A stretch of DNA of 13,335 nt from Pseudomonadota bacterium (GCA_023388935.1 JAEWFG010000333.1:1-13335), one strand, 5' to 3'; shown: positions 1 to 7,994, counted from the stretch's first letter. Translations and numbers: made by a program. Notes: a model not told the origin generated them from the sequence alone.

Positions 1-251
1 CGTTTCCGCTGTGTTCGTTTGCGGCTGAGCCGTTTAGCGTTTGCCGCCACCTTCCTTCGGTATTGCTCAACAATCTTGTCGCCGGATGCGCCAGCCATCA
101 GGCTTGTACCGGCCTTCGCCGCCGCAATCACTTTTTCACTCACCATGCGCCGGGCTTCACGTTGGGCCGCTTTGCCGCCGCGCATCAACTTCGCTATGCG
201 CAATCCGATCACGCGATTGCTTTCCAGTCCCAGCATCATCCAGTTCCACAT
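1..251 (-). CDS. Small basic hypothetical protein, C-terminus cut by window edge
   Basis: An open minus-strand frame runs from ATG at 251-249 to the left edge without a stop, giving at least 83 codons. The protein begins MWNWMMLGLESNRVIGLRIA and continues with several helical, alanine-rich stretches (around residues 35-55). It ends in a strongly basic stretch (RRKVAANAKRLSRKR near residues 65-80). There is no signal peptide and no clear membrane helix. An in-frame TGA lies six codons upstream, so the start must be this ATG or one of the two methionines just after it; no strong ribosome-binding site is visible. The wording resembles short uncharacterised, loosely phasin-like helical proteins of Bradyrhizobium, but this is from memory. 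Function is unknown. The coherent reading frame makes it more credible than the overlapping frames on either strand. Confidence 0.6.
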   Translation of the reverse strand, partial: MWNWMMLGLESNRVIGLRIAKLMRGGKAAQREARRMVSEKVIAAAKAGTSLMAGASGDKIVEQYRRKVAANAKRLSRKRTQRK

Positions 252-555
252 GCTGCGATATTCCCATCAAGGCCAATAGCTTTCGGATCAAATCAAACGA
301 CCGCGCGCGATGTCCAATCAAAGCCGCGTGGCTCGTCAGGACGGCAGCAAATCTGCGTGGATCAGTCCGCTGACGCCAAGGAAGCATCATCCTTTGTGTG
401 CGAAATGGTACAATAATTTAACGCGAAATGATGATTTGGTGTCGCTCAGGCCGTCGAACAACTTCTCGCACCTGCTTTTGTCACTCTCGTCTCCCTCAAG
501 CGCTGAAGTCTGCGGCAAAGGTCGTCAAATGTTCGGCATCGAGCACATGCGGCGC
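252..555. other. Intergenic region between two minus-strand genes
   Basis: About 300 bases separate the stop of the TRIC-family gene from the start of the small basic protein. Reading frames on both strands give low-complexity proteins with no recognisable family. An AT-richer stretch at about 405-440 could hold the promoter of the minus-strand gene to the left, but no convincing -35/-10 pair is visible. No terminator-like hairpin was found just beyond position 556 on the minus strand. Confidence 0.5.
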
Positions 556-1221
556 TCAGGATTTCTCAGAACTATCCGAACCTTCTCTTGTGGTCTTCAG
601 TTCTGGCTCCTTTGCGAACTTCGCGACGGGAAGCTGCCATCTGTATCGAATTGCCATGACGCGAAGGCCGAAGCACAGCATCAATGCAACGATCGTCACC
701 GGCGCCACCGGTAACTGCAGCAGGTGACCAATCACGACGACAGTTGCCGCGGCCAGTGCCGCGACGGCATAGAGTTCGGCCCGCAACACGGTCGGAATCT
801 CGGCCAGCAGCACGTCTCGCGCCATGCCGCCGCCGATCCCGGTCACCATGCCAAGCAGGATTGCCATGATCGGGTTGAGCCCGTGAACGAGGGCTTTCGA
901 AGCGCCTGCGACGGCGAAGAACGCGAGTCCTGCCGCATCGAACAACAAGATTGCGTTCGACAGCCGCACGATCAGAGGCGAGCAGTAGAAGGTGACTAGG
1001 CCTGCGAATAGCGCCACGCCGAGATAGCGCAAGTCATTCAACGCAGCGGGTGGAACGGCGCCGATCAGGAGAACGCGGGTGATACCTCCCGAGTTCGCCG
1101 CGGCGAACGACAGAACCAGGACGCCGAACAGATCCAGCCCTCGCTTGACACCAGCCAACGCCCCGCTCAGCGCGAAGACGAAGGTGCCGATCAGATCGAG
1201 TGCAAGCGAAAGTTCCTTCAT
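556..1221 (-). CDS. TRIC-type / UPF0126 trimeric cation channel family membrane protein
   Basis: This 221-residue integral membrane protein has the internal duplication of the UPF0126 (YadS/YicG) family, whose members resemble eukaryotic TRIC cation channels. Residues about 5-100 and 90-185 form the two repeats, each with about three membrane helices. The first has FALSGALAGVKRGLDLFGV followed by GGITRVLLIG; the second has FFAVAGASKAL followed by GIGGGMARDVLLAEIPTVLR. The C-terminal 25 residues are polar and cytosolic-like. GGAAGG-type ribosome-binding sequence GGAAGG lies 8 nt upstream of the ATG, supporting this start. It appears monocistronic. The first repeat has valine where the second has aspartate in the GGxxRD motif, which is unusual. 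The family role is established as potassium-permeable trimeric channels for a few members; some were proposed as glycine transporters. The substrate here is unknown. Confidence 0.88.
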   Translation of the reverse strand: MKELSLALDLIGTFVFALSGALAGVKRGLDLFGVLVLSFAAANSGGITRVLLIGAVPPAALNDLRYLGVALFAGLVTFYCSPLIVRLSNAILLFDAAGLAFFAVAGASKALVHGLNPIMAILLGMVTGIGGGMARDVLLAEIPTVLRAELYAVAALAAATVVVIGHLLQLPVAPVTIVALMLCFGLRVMAIRYRWQLPVAKFAKEPELKTTREGSDSSEKS

Positions 1222-1637
1222 GTTTTCGGCCTTCCAGCGTCAACTAGGACGAATATGTTCGAGGTGCTCCGCAGCGATCTCGGCGAGCAGACGTTATGTA
1301 TTTTCGTATGGTCCTCTTCAGAGGCCATGTATCGTACAGGCTTTCCGGCGTCGCGGCGAGTTCGAAGCCATCGCCAGCAACTACCAACCTGGATCGACCG
1401 GCACATAACAACGTCCTTCCCCCCGCTACCTCGCAGGCCACGCGCGATGAGACTTCGTTGCGCACGTAACCGCAACGATGAGATCGATCGTTTTCCGACC
1501 TTTTCCAGTAGAGCTTCTAGTGGGCGATCATGCAAATTGTCCGGCCCACTTCCATCGGCCATCCAGTGTAGTATGCTGAGCCACGGCGGCCAATCGCGAT
1601 GGCAGCTAACCACGCAACGCGATGAGGAGTGACGTTG
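1222..1637. other. Divergent intergenic region with operator-like repeat
   Basis: About 415 bases lie between the divergent TRIC-family gene and the small secreted protein gene. No reading frame here looks like a protein family. The only clear structure is the combined direct and inverted repeat at 1445-1483, listed separately. Promoters for both flanking genes should be here, but no convincing -35/-10 pair could be picked by eye. Confidence 0.5.
1445..1483. repeat. Perfect 8-bp inverted repeat flanked by 8-bp direct repeat
   Basis: TCGTTGCG at 1455-1462 and CGCAACGA at 1471-1478 are perfect reverse complements separated by 8 nt. CGATGAGA occurs at 1445-1452 and again at 1476-1483, exactly 31 bp apart, overlapping the right arm. 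The site sits in a divergent promoter region, so a regulator-binding site is plausible. It is not followed by a run of T close enough to be a standard terminator, although TTTT occurs at 1491-1494. The function is inferred only. Confidence 0.4.
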
Positions 1638-1871
1638 ATGTCCAAGCAGCACGCTCTAGCGCTTCTCGTATGTCTCTTTCCATTTTCTTCGGCCGCCGTC
1701 GGGCAGATCCATCAGGGCACTCCTCAAGAACAGCAGGCATGCTCACGAGACGCCTCTCGCTTTTGCAAGAAGCTGGTTGGCGACGACTTTGCCGTTCAAC
1801 AATGCCTCCAGCAGCATCGGAAGAACCTGACTTCCGCCTGTCAGAAAGTTTTTCGAGACCATGGAATGTAG
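1638..1871 (+). CDS. Small secreted cysteine-rich repeat protein
   Basis: This is a 77-residue protein with a typical Sec signal peptide: a short basic-polar start, hydrophobic core ALALLVCLFPF, then SSAAVG before a probable cleavage near residue 22-23. The mature part carries four cysteines at residues 35, 43, 56 and 68. Their surroundings (QACSRDASRFC, VQQCLQQHRKNLTSAC) fit the cysteine-rich repeat family common as small periplasmic proteins in rhizobia and related to Golgi cysteine-rich repeats. Two disulfides are likely. The ATG at 1638 is chosen because GAGGAG ends 8 nt upstream; a GTG three codons earlier overlaps that site. The gene stands alone between a divergent and a convergent neighbour. 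The molecular role is unknown. Confidence 0.75.
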   Translation: MSKQHALALLVCLFPFSSAAVGQIHQGTPQEQQACSRDASRFCKKLVGDDFAVQQCLQQHRKNLTSACQKVFRDHGM

Positions 1872-2138
1872 CTCCTCTGAAACGTCCCGACGCGAGCGTG
1901 CTTCCTAATCGAATAACGCGGGCGTCCGTTATCATGCGCCTACACCACGTTGCGGCGAAGCACAGTTCCAATAGCGTTATAACCTCCTAAGCTCGCCACT
2001 AGACGAGGTTGTGTCCGAGCTTCAAATCGGTGCGAAGACCATCACTCGACCCACAGCATTCCTTGGTGGTTCGAGCCCGAGACTGCTTCGAAAACCAGCG
2101 GACCTAACTCGGCGCTATTCCGCAACTGCCGGCAATGA

Positions 2139-4736
2139 TTACGACTGCGGTTCGGTCTCGGGATGCCTTGGCGTTCCCATCAATACCGGCTGAAAGAACA
2201 CCGCAGCACCCATCGTGCAAAGCAGCGACAAGGCCATCAGCTCTCCCATGCTCGACATCCCTGGATAAGTCGACGCCCACATGCTCCCGAACGCGATTGC
2301 GTTGGTAAGAGCGCTCGAAACGATCGCTTTCGTCAGCGGTGATTGCAGAAGCTTCGTTCGGCCAGCGCGCCAGGCCATGATGTAATAGATCTTGAATGCG
2401 ACCCCCACCCCGAGCAGAAGCGGTACCGCAATGATATTGGCAAAATTCAGCACTAAACCAATGATTACGCTGATTTCCAGGGTGACGGCTCCGGCGAGAA
2501 GCAGCGGAATCAGCGTCAGCAAGACATCAGTTATCCGGCGCAATGTAAGAAGAAGCAGCACGGTGATCGAACCCAGCGCCAAAAGTGTGGCTTCGATGAA
2601 GGCGCGCGTGACGGACCTGCCTGACTCGTAGTAGCTGATAGCGGGCCCCGTGGCCGATGGATCCGCAGCCAAGACTGAAGTCGTAAATCTTCTTAGGACG
2701 TTCACATCGTCCACATCTCCTCTTGGTACGACTTGAACGCGTGCCTGGCCGTCCGGCGTCAACCAATCGCGTACCAAGCTTTCGGGGAGCGTCTGCACGG
2801 TGATTTCGCTTGCCTTCAGGGCTTTCCCGAGCCGCTTCAGATTGTCGACCAGCGGCGGTACGAACACGGCTTCCGCCCTTTTGCGGACGGCGACATCGGC
2901 TTGCGCCAGTTTGGTCAACAAAGCCGAAACATGTCGCGCCAGCTCGGCACCCGGCCCTGTTGCATCGCCTGTGATTTTCAACAGGTATGCCGCTGTGCTT
3001 TGGATTGCATCGATAGTGTCCTCGTCCGACGGCGGCGGCGGCCGAAAGGCCGGATTCAGTGCCTCGCTAAGCACTTTGGAGGCACCTGCTATCGTTGCAA
3101 GTTTCTGCGGCTGGTCCGCTGGAACGAAGCTGCTCAACGTTCGTGTGATCGAGACTTCCGGGATGGCGGCCAAGCGCCTGGCAGTTTCGTTGGCTTGTTC
3201 AAGCGTTGGCGCAAGAATTTCGGCGTTGTTGCCCCTCGTCTCGGGATTCTGCTTCAATTCACGATAGGTTACTACGGATGGAGCGTTCGGATTTTGCAAG
3301 TCGATCGGGTTAAAGTCGAACCGGAGGTGAACAAGCAGCGGAGCTCCGGCCAACGCCAGGCCAATCGTGCCCGCGATGACAGCAATACGATGCCGCTGCA
3401 GAAAATCATCCAGAGGTGCAAGCCAACTGAAGCCGATGGAGCCCGGTTCCCCTGCTGGATTCAGCAACGCCAGCATCGCTGGCACGAGAGTGATACTGCA
3501 GAGGAACGCGATAATCATTCCGCAGCCCGCGATCAATCCGAGCTCGGAAAGCCCGGTGTAGCTCGTGGGAATAAAGGAAAGGAAACCGACCGCAGTGGCG
3601 CTCGCAGCCAACGCAAGCGGAGTCGCCATCTTTCGGGCAGTGCTTTGCAACGCCGTGCGCAAATCATTCTGCTCATGGCGCTCCGAGCGATAGCGCACGC
3701 TGAACTGAATACCGAAATCAACGCCGAGGCCAACGAAGAGCACGAAAAACGCAATCGAAATCAGATTGAACGCACCTACCATGATCAAGCCAAGCGCTGC
3801 CGTGACCGAAAGGCCCACTGCGAGGCTAAAGAACACTGAGGCGACAATTTTCCACGAACGAAGCGCGAGCCAAAGAACGATCATGGTCCCGACCAGCGCG
3901 ATCAGGGTGTCACGCGGCGCGCTTTGTTTGATAACCAAGAACTGGTCATCTTCGAGTGGAACTGGACCGGTCAAGCCGACCCGCGCATCATATACCGCAG
4001 CCAGCTTTAAGTCGGCGGCGGCTTGTTGAATGGCGGAAGTCGCCCTCTCACCCGGCTGCAACGCTTTGAAATTCAGGACCGGATCAATCTGGATGAAGCG
4101 CTGCAGCTCACGCGGTCCGGATGCGTGTCCCTGCATCAACTCTTGCCAGGAATAATTCGTTTGTTTTCCTGCGAGAATATCGCTCAGGGTTCTCTCGGCC
4201 AGTGACAAAGGCCACGCAAGTTGGTCCAGCTTTATTTCCCCTCGTTCGACGCCGTTTGCAGCAAAAGACAGCGCTCTCACAATTCCGCGAACCGTGGGAT
4301 CGCCCGCCAATTCCGAGATCAGCGGACGCGCCTGTGCGAGACCGCCAATTGCTTTTTTGACTTCGTCGGCTGGAAGGAACAAAAGGCCATTACGATCGAA
4401 GAATTCCCCACTACCTGATTGCACGACGGATCGAAATAGATCCTGGCGCTTTGAGATATCTTGCACCAACGCATTTGCCGCCAAAGTAGCATTCTCCGGC
4501 GTGGTCGCGCTTACGACAGCCAGGATCCCCCTCGGCGGAAAAGCCCTTGAAAAGGCAGTCTGACGTTGGTGCCAAGGCAGCTTCGGCGATATCATCGCTT
4601 GGACGTCGGTTGTAATCGTAAAGCGCGCTACGTCGTATGCTCCAGCGGCAACCATCAACAGCAAGCCGGCGGCGATAACTGTCCGGCAATATCGTGCGCA
4701 AAGATCGACCAGTTGAACAAGCGCAGATCTTAGCAT
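2139..4736 (-). CDS. hpnN: Hopanoid biosynthesis-associated RND transporter HpnN
   Basis: This 865-residue inner-membrane protein of the RND/MMPL superfamily is built as two halves. TM1 is near residues 18-36, a first large periplasmic domain spans about 37-275, and TM2-TM6 span about 277-425. A seventh helix follows near 450-470, then a second periplasmic domain to about 710, and the last five helices end near 855. Characteristic stretches are GLGVDFGIQFSVRYRSE (residues 336-352) and LLLGVGVAFKIYYIMAWR (773-790). The latter has alanine where other RND proteins have aspartate and is typical of HpnN. HpnN exports hopanoids to the outer membrane in Rhodopseudomonas and Burkholderia. AGGAGG lies 7 nt before the ATG, fixing the start. 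No other hopanoid gene is in the window. An MMPL exporter of another lipid is the alternative reading. Confidence 0.85.
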   Translation of the reverse strand: MLRSALVQLVDLCARYCRTVIAAGLLLMVAAGAYDVARFTITTDVQAMISPKLPWHQRQTAFSRAFPPRGILAVVSATTPENATLAANALVQDISKRQDLFRSVVQSGSGEFFDRNGLLFLPADEVKKAIGGLAQARPLISELAGDPTVRGIVRALSFAANGVERGEIKLDQLAWPLSLAERTLSDILAGKQTNYSWQELMQGHASGPRELQRFIQIDPVLNFKALQPGERATSAIQQAAADLKLAAVYDARVGLTGPVPLEDDQFLVIKQSAPRDTLIALVGTMIVLWLALRSWKIVASVFFSLAVGLSVTAALGLIMVGAFNLISIAFFVLFVGLGVDFGIQFSVRYRSERHEQNDLRTALQSTARKMATPLALAASATAVGFLSFIPTSYTGLSELGLIAGCGMIIAFLCSITLVPAMLALLNPAGEPGSIGFSWLAPLDDFLQRHRIAVIAGTIGLALAGAPLLVHLRFDFNPIDLQNPNAPSVVTYRELKQNPETRGNNAEILAPTLEQANETARRLAAIPEVSITRTLSSFVPADQPQKLATIAGASKVLSEALNPAFRPPPPSDEDTIDAIQSTAAYLLKITGDATGPGAELARHVSALLTKLAQADVAVRKRAEAVFVPPLVDNLKRLGKALKASEITVQTLPESLVRDWLTPDGQARVQVVPRGDVDDVNVLRRFTTSVLAADPSATGPAISYYESGRSVTRAFIEATLLALGSITVLLLLTLRRITDVLLTLIPLLLAGAVTLEISVIIGLVLNFANIIAVPLLLGVGVAFKIYYIMAWRAGRTKLLQSPLTKAIVSSALTNAIAFGSMWASTYPGMSSMGELMALSLLCTMGAAVFFQPVLMGTPRHPETEPQS

Positions 4737-5184
4737 GATTCAGCCTCCTCGATTGCTCTGAGTGCGGCGGCGTCCTTTGGCGGCGTTTCGTGGCGAAAAA
4801 TCATTCGCGCTGGCGCGTCACGCTCATGCTGGACCGAACGGATGATGCGACGTTTTGGACCGAGTTGTCTACCTTCCCCGCCCGCGTGATGGGCTATGTC
4901 TACGCATCTCGCTTCCGTCGTCGGCGGCTTCCTCGACGGGGGAACTGCGCGGCCTGGGCGCGTGTTCGCACTTCTTCACGTCGAGCGTTCCGGTTAATTT
5001 AAACCACATCCGTGGATACAGTACGCCTCACAAACGTCGTCCTCCGAGCAGTTGCGAGCTGACCGCGATGCAAATAGCTGTCCAAGCTGCACGACATGTA
5101 TCGCATTGCGATTCACTATCGACGTTGCTGCTCTGATGATCCTACTGGTGTCGTCGGCGGCATTTGAAATGCACGTCGAATGCC

Positions 5185-5214
5185 AAAAATTGCACTCAGA
5201 AAAATTGCACCCAA
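5185..5214. repeat. 15-bp tandem direct repeat (two copies)
   Basis: AAAAATTGCACTCAG at 5185-5199 is followed immediately by AAAAATTGCACCCAA at 5200-5214, with 13 of 15 positions identical. It lies about 145-170 bases upstream of the first dehydrogenase gene in an AT-rich patch. This could be a pair of binding sites on the same helix face offset by 1.5 turns, a curved A-tract element, or simple slippage. The role is unknown. Confidence 0.45.
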
Positions 5215-5302
5215 AATAGTTACAAATATGAATCTTCAGCGTGCGCCGTTGGTCGCTTCGGCTGCGTCGGCGTTCGTATCGATGGAGCCTCTAGCGTTCG
5301 CT

Positions 5303-5330
5303 TTCGAAGTGAGTTATCGTTTCACTCGAA
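5303..5330. promoter_or_regulatory. Imperfect 28-bp palindrome, candidate operator or leader hairpin
   Basis: The left arm TTCGAAGTGA (5303-5312) and right arm TCACTCGAA (5322-5330) are complementary apart from one unpaired base, around the 9-nt centre GTTATCGTT. It ends 27 bases before the GTG start of the dehydrogenase small subunit. That position suits a repressor or activator site of the LacI/GntR size class, or a hairpin in the mRNA leader. No specific regulator family can be assigned. Confidence 0.35.
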
Positions 5331-5357
5331 CTGCTTTTGGGTACGGAGCGACTTACA

Positions 5358-6164
5358 GTGGCACGCCAACTCGAAACCAGAACGGCCGACAATCCCGCAG
5401 CAGGCCTACCACGCGCGTCGCAGTCACCGGCGCTCCTGCATCGCCGGGAGTTGCTGCTAACAACTGCCCTTGCGCTGACGTTCTTTACAAATTCAGCACC
5501 GGCGGCTGTCATCAAGAGCAGTTTGCCTTGGGAGCCAAACGCGGGCGCGCCACCACCGACGTTACACCCCGGAGCATGGGAATATTTCACCCCTGAGGAG
5601 GGGGCCGCCGTTGAAGCGCTGGTCGATCGGCTGATTCCGCCAGACCCGCAGACGCCGGGCGGCAAGGATGCAGGCTGCGCGGTCTTCATCGACTGGCAGC
5701 TCGCCGGCCCATACGGCAGCGCAGATGGTCTCTACATGGTTGGGCCCTTTGCCGAGGGAACACCGCAGCAGGGCGATCAGTCGTCATTGACTCCGGCGGC
5801 TCGGTATCGCGAGGGTCTATCGGCGCTCGATAAATACTGCCGCTCCACATATTCGGGAAAGCTTTTCGCGCAGCTTTCCGACAGCGATAAAGACACCGTC
5901 ATATCCGGACTGGAGAAGGGCTCGATAAAGCTCGACGGCGCGGACGGACGGATGTTTTTCGCGTTGTTGCTGAACAACACGCGCGAGGGGTTCTTTGCCG
6001 ATCCGATCTACGGCGGCAATCGCGACATGGTTGGCTGGAAGATGATCGGGTATCCGGGCGCCCGCTATGATTACCGCGACTGGATCGGTCGGCACAATGA
6101 GCGCTTCCCGCTGTCTCCGGTCAGCATCACGGGCCGACCAGAATGGAGCCGAAAGGAGCGGTAG
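5358..6164 (+). CDS. Gluconate 2-dehydrogenase subunit 3 family protein (Tat-exported small subunit)
   Basis: This 268-residue protein is the small (gamma-type) subunit of a three-part periplasmic flavin dehydrogenase. It has a long N-terminus with LHRRELLLTTALALTFF around residues 27-43, a twin-arginine-like export signal. In this family the signal carries the folded flavoprotein partner across the membrane. The body from FTPEEGAAVEALVDRLIPPD (about residue 80) through NNTREGFFADPIYGGNRD and GWKMIGYPG is typical of the subunit-3 family. The GTG at 5358 is chosen because GGAG lies 9 nt upstream; a TTG seven codons earlier is the alternative. It is the first gene of the operon, 39 nt before the flavoprotein gene. 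It probably assists folding and export of the flavoprotein and has no catalytic residues of its own. Confidence 0.85.
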   Translation: MARQLETRTADNPAAGLPRASQSPALLHRRELLLTTALALTFFTNSAPAAVIKSSLPWEPNAGAPPPTLHPGAWEYFTPEEGAAVEALVDRLIPPDPQTPGGKDAGCAVFIDWQLAGPYGSADGLYMVGPFAEGTPQQGDQSSLTPAARYREGLSALDKYCRSTYSGKLFAQLSDSDKDTVISGLEKGSIKLDGADGRMFFALLLNNTREGFFADPIYGGNRDMVGWKMIGYPGARYDYRDWIGRHNERFPLSPVSITGRPEWSRKER

Positions 6165-6203
6165 GTCGTCGACCAAATGTCGGTCACCGGGAGGACCAGG
6201 ACG

Positions 6204-7970
6204 ATGACGCGAAAATTGCCTGCAACTGATGTGGTGATCGTCGGCCTCGGATGGACGGGCTCGATTCTGGCGCATGAGTTGTCGGGAGCCGGATTGAACG
6301 TCGTGGCGATCGAACGTGGGCCATGGCGTGACACGGCAAGCGAGTTTCAACCGGCCTATGCACAGGATGAGCTCCGCTACCATATCCGGCACGACCTCTT
6401 CTTGCGCCCCGCGCAGGAAACCATGACCTTTCGCAACAACGCGAATCAGACCGCCTTACCGATGCGCTCCTGGCAAGGATTCATGCCGGGCAACGGTGTC
6501 GGCGGTGGGGGATTGCACTGGAACGGCCAGACGTGGCGTTTCCACCCGACGGACTTCGTTCTCAAAACGCACCTTACCGAGCGTTACGGAAAGAAGTTCC
6601 TGCCCGAGGACATGACCATCCAGGATTGGGGCATTACCTACGACGAACTCGAACCTCACTACGACAAATTCGAGTATCTGTGCGGCATATCGGGCAAAGC
6701 CGGCAACCTCAGGGGTCAGAAGCAAGCGGGCGGCAACCCGTTCGAAGGACCCCGATCCCGGGAATACCCGACCCCACCGCAGCAACAGCCCTACGCCTCC
6801 ACCCTGTTCGCGCAGGCCGCCAAGGAGATGGGTTACTCTCCGTTCCCGCAGCCTTCGGCAAACCTGTCGCAGGCCTATACGAATCCGCTTGGCGTCACCC
6901 TTGGACCATGCACCTTCTGTGGTTTTTGCGAATGGTTCGGCTGCGCCAATTATTCGAAATCCAGTCCGCAGACGACGATCTTGCCCGCACTGATGCGACG
7001 CCAGAACTTCGAGGCGCGCACGAATTGCGAGGTGGTGCGGATTAATCTGGACAAATCGGGCAAGCGCGCCACTGGGGTCACCTATGTCGACACCAGTGAC
7101 CAGGAATGGGAGCAGCCCGCAGATATCGTGCTGCTTTGCGCCTTCCAACTGTTCAACGTCCACATGCTGCTGACTTCGGGGATCGGCAAACCGTACGATC
7201 CCAGCACTGGTGAGGGAGTCATCGGACGCAACTATTCGTACCAGGTCACGTCCAACGTCGACGCGTACTTTGACAACAAGAATTTCAATCCCTTCATGGC
7301 TTCCGGCGCGATCGGAATGTGCATCGATGAGTTCAACGGTGACAATTTCGATCACGGCCCGCACGGGTTCGTCGGCGGCGGCTATATGGGGGCGATACAG
7401 ACCGGTGGCCGACCGATCCTGGGAACGCGGACGCCGCCGGGGACGCCAAGCTGGGGCGCGAAATGGAAGAAGGCCGTCGCCGACAACTATCTCAGCAGCT
7501 ACGAGACAATGGCGCACGGCAGCAGCTACAGCTACCGCGACGCCTATTGCGACCTCGACCCGACCTATACGGACCGGTTGGGCCGCAAGCTGATGCGGAT
7601 CACGTTCGATTTTCATGAAAACGAACTCAAGATGTCGCAATATCTGACCGACCGCTTGGCAGAGATTGTCCAGAAAATGGGGCCGCGCCAGATCGTCAAG
7701 TTGCCACGCAAGGGCCCCTACACCAGCACGGTGTATCAGACGACGCATGTTTGCGGCGGGGCGATCATCGGCACCGATCCGACTACGAGCGCCGTGAACC
7801 GCTATCTGCAGAGCTGGGATGTGCCCAACCTGTTCGTAATCGGCGCGAGCGGGTTTCCGCAGAACGCCGGATACAATCCCACGGATACCGTCGGCGCCCT
7901 CGCCTATTGGGCGGCGGACGCAATCGCAAACCAATATTTGAAGAATCCAGGACCTTTGGTGCCGGTCTGA
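6204..7970 (+). CDS. GMC flavoprotein subunit of gluconate/sugar dehydrogenase
   Basis: This 588-residue catalytic subunit oxidises a sugar, polyol or sugar acid with FAD. The dinucleotide fold is at the N-terminus: VIVGLGWTGSILAHELSG with glycines 14, 16 and 19, and acidic-arginine ERG near residue 38. GNGVGGGGLHWNG (about 96-108) is the flavin-binding GMC signature. Cysteines 236, 239, 242 and 247 (CTFCGFCEWFGC) match the 3Fe-4S cluster motif of FAD-glucose dehydrogenase and related three-subunit enzymes. The C-terminal domain holds the likely catalytic histidine (515, THVCGG) and asparagine (558, GYNPTDT). There is no signal peptide, which fits co-export with the Tat-bearing small subunit. 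ATG 6204 is preferred because GGGAGG lies 9 nt upstream; ATG 6177 has no such site. Gluconate, glucose, fructose and sorbitol are all possible substrates. Confidence 0.88.
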   Translation: MTRKLPATDVVIVGLGWTGSILAHELSGAGLNVVAIERGPWRDTASEFQPAYAQDELRYHIRHDLFLRPAQETMTFRNNANQTALPMRSWQGFMPGNGVGGGGLHWNGQTWRFHPTDFVLKTHLTERYGKKFLPEDMTIQDWGITYDELEPHYDKFEYLCGISGKAGNLRGQKQAGGNPFEGPRSREYPTPPQQQPYASTLFAQAAKEMGYSPFPQPSANLSQAYTNPLGVTLGPCTFCGFCEWFGCANYSKSSPQTTILPALMRRQNFEARTNCEVVRINLDKSGKRATGVTYVDTSDQEWEQPADIVLLCAFQLFNVHMLLTSGIGKPYDPSTGEGVIGRNYSYQVTSNVDAYFDNKNFNPFMASGAIGMCIDEFNGDNFDHGPHGFVGGGYMGAIQTGGRPILGTRTPPGTPSWGAKWKKAVADNYLSSYETMAHGSSYSYRDAYCDLDPTYTDRLGRKLMRITFDFHENELKMSQYLTDRLAEIVQKMGPRQIVKLPRKGPYTSTVYQTTHVCGGAIIGTDPTTSAVNRYLQSWDVPNLFVIGASGFPQNAGYNPTDTVGALAYWAADAIANQYLKNPGPLVPV

Positions 7971-7994
7971 CAGACGCGCGGGCGAGGTGTCGGC

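Larger units (their letters stand above)
4737..5357. other. Long non-coding divergent region upstream of dehydrogenase operon
   Basis: About 620 bases separate the divergent hpnN and dehydrogenase genes. Short frames on both strands do not resemble any protein family and overlap one another in several phases, so no gene is called. The right third (about 5160-5250) is notably AT-richer than the rest. It contains the tandem repeat at 5185-5214, and the palindrome at 5303-5330 follows. The region probably holds promoters for both flanking genes and control sites for the dehydrogenase operon; a decayed gene in 4790-5000 cannot be excluded. Confidence 0.5.

Noticed and set aside
1913..1932. Hairpin ATAACG / CGTTAT as a terminator between convergent genes
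   Set aside because: The stem is only 6 bp, with an 8-nt loop and no T-run on either strand; too weak to call.
2733..3839. 368-codon open frame on the plus strand opposite hpnN
   Set aside because: It lies wholly antisense to a well-recognised transporter, and its product is rich in Arg, Gln and Cys with no family likeness; it is a shadow of GC-biased codons.
4790..5136. Overlapping short plus-strand frames upstream of the dehydrogenase operon
   Set aside because: Neither frame has a ribosome-binding site with a plausible start, and neither product resembles a family; no coherent frameshifted gene could be rebuilt.
5190..5210. Sigma-54-like promoter suggested by two TTGCAC elements
   Set aside because: The two elements are 15 bp apart, the upstream one lacks the GG of the -24 box, and GG-GC spacing is wrong for sigma-54.
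6177..6203. Upstream ATG for the GMC flavoprotein
   Set aside because: The nearest AAGGAG is 18 nt away, and the nine extra residues precede the usual start; ATG 6204 has GGGAGG at proper spacing.
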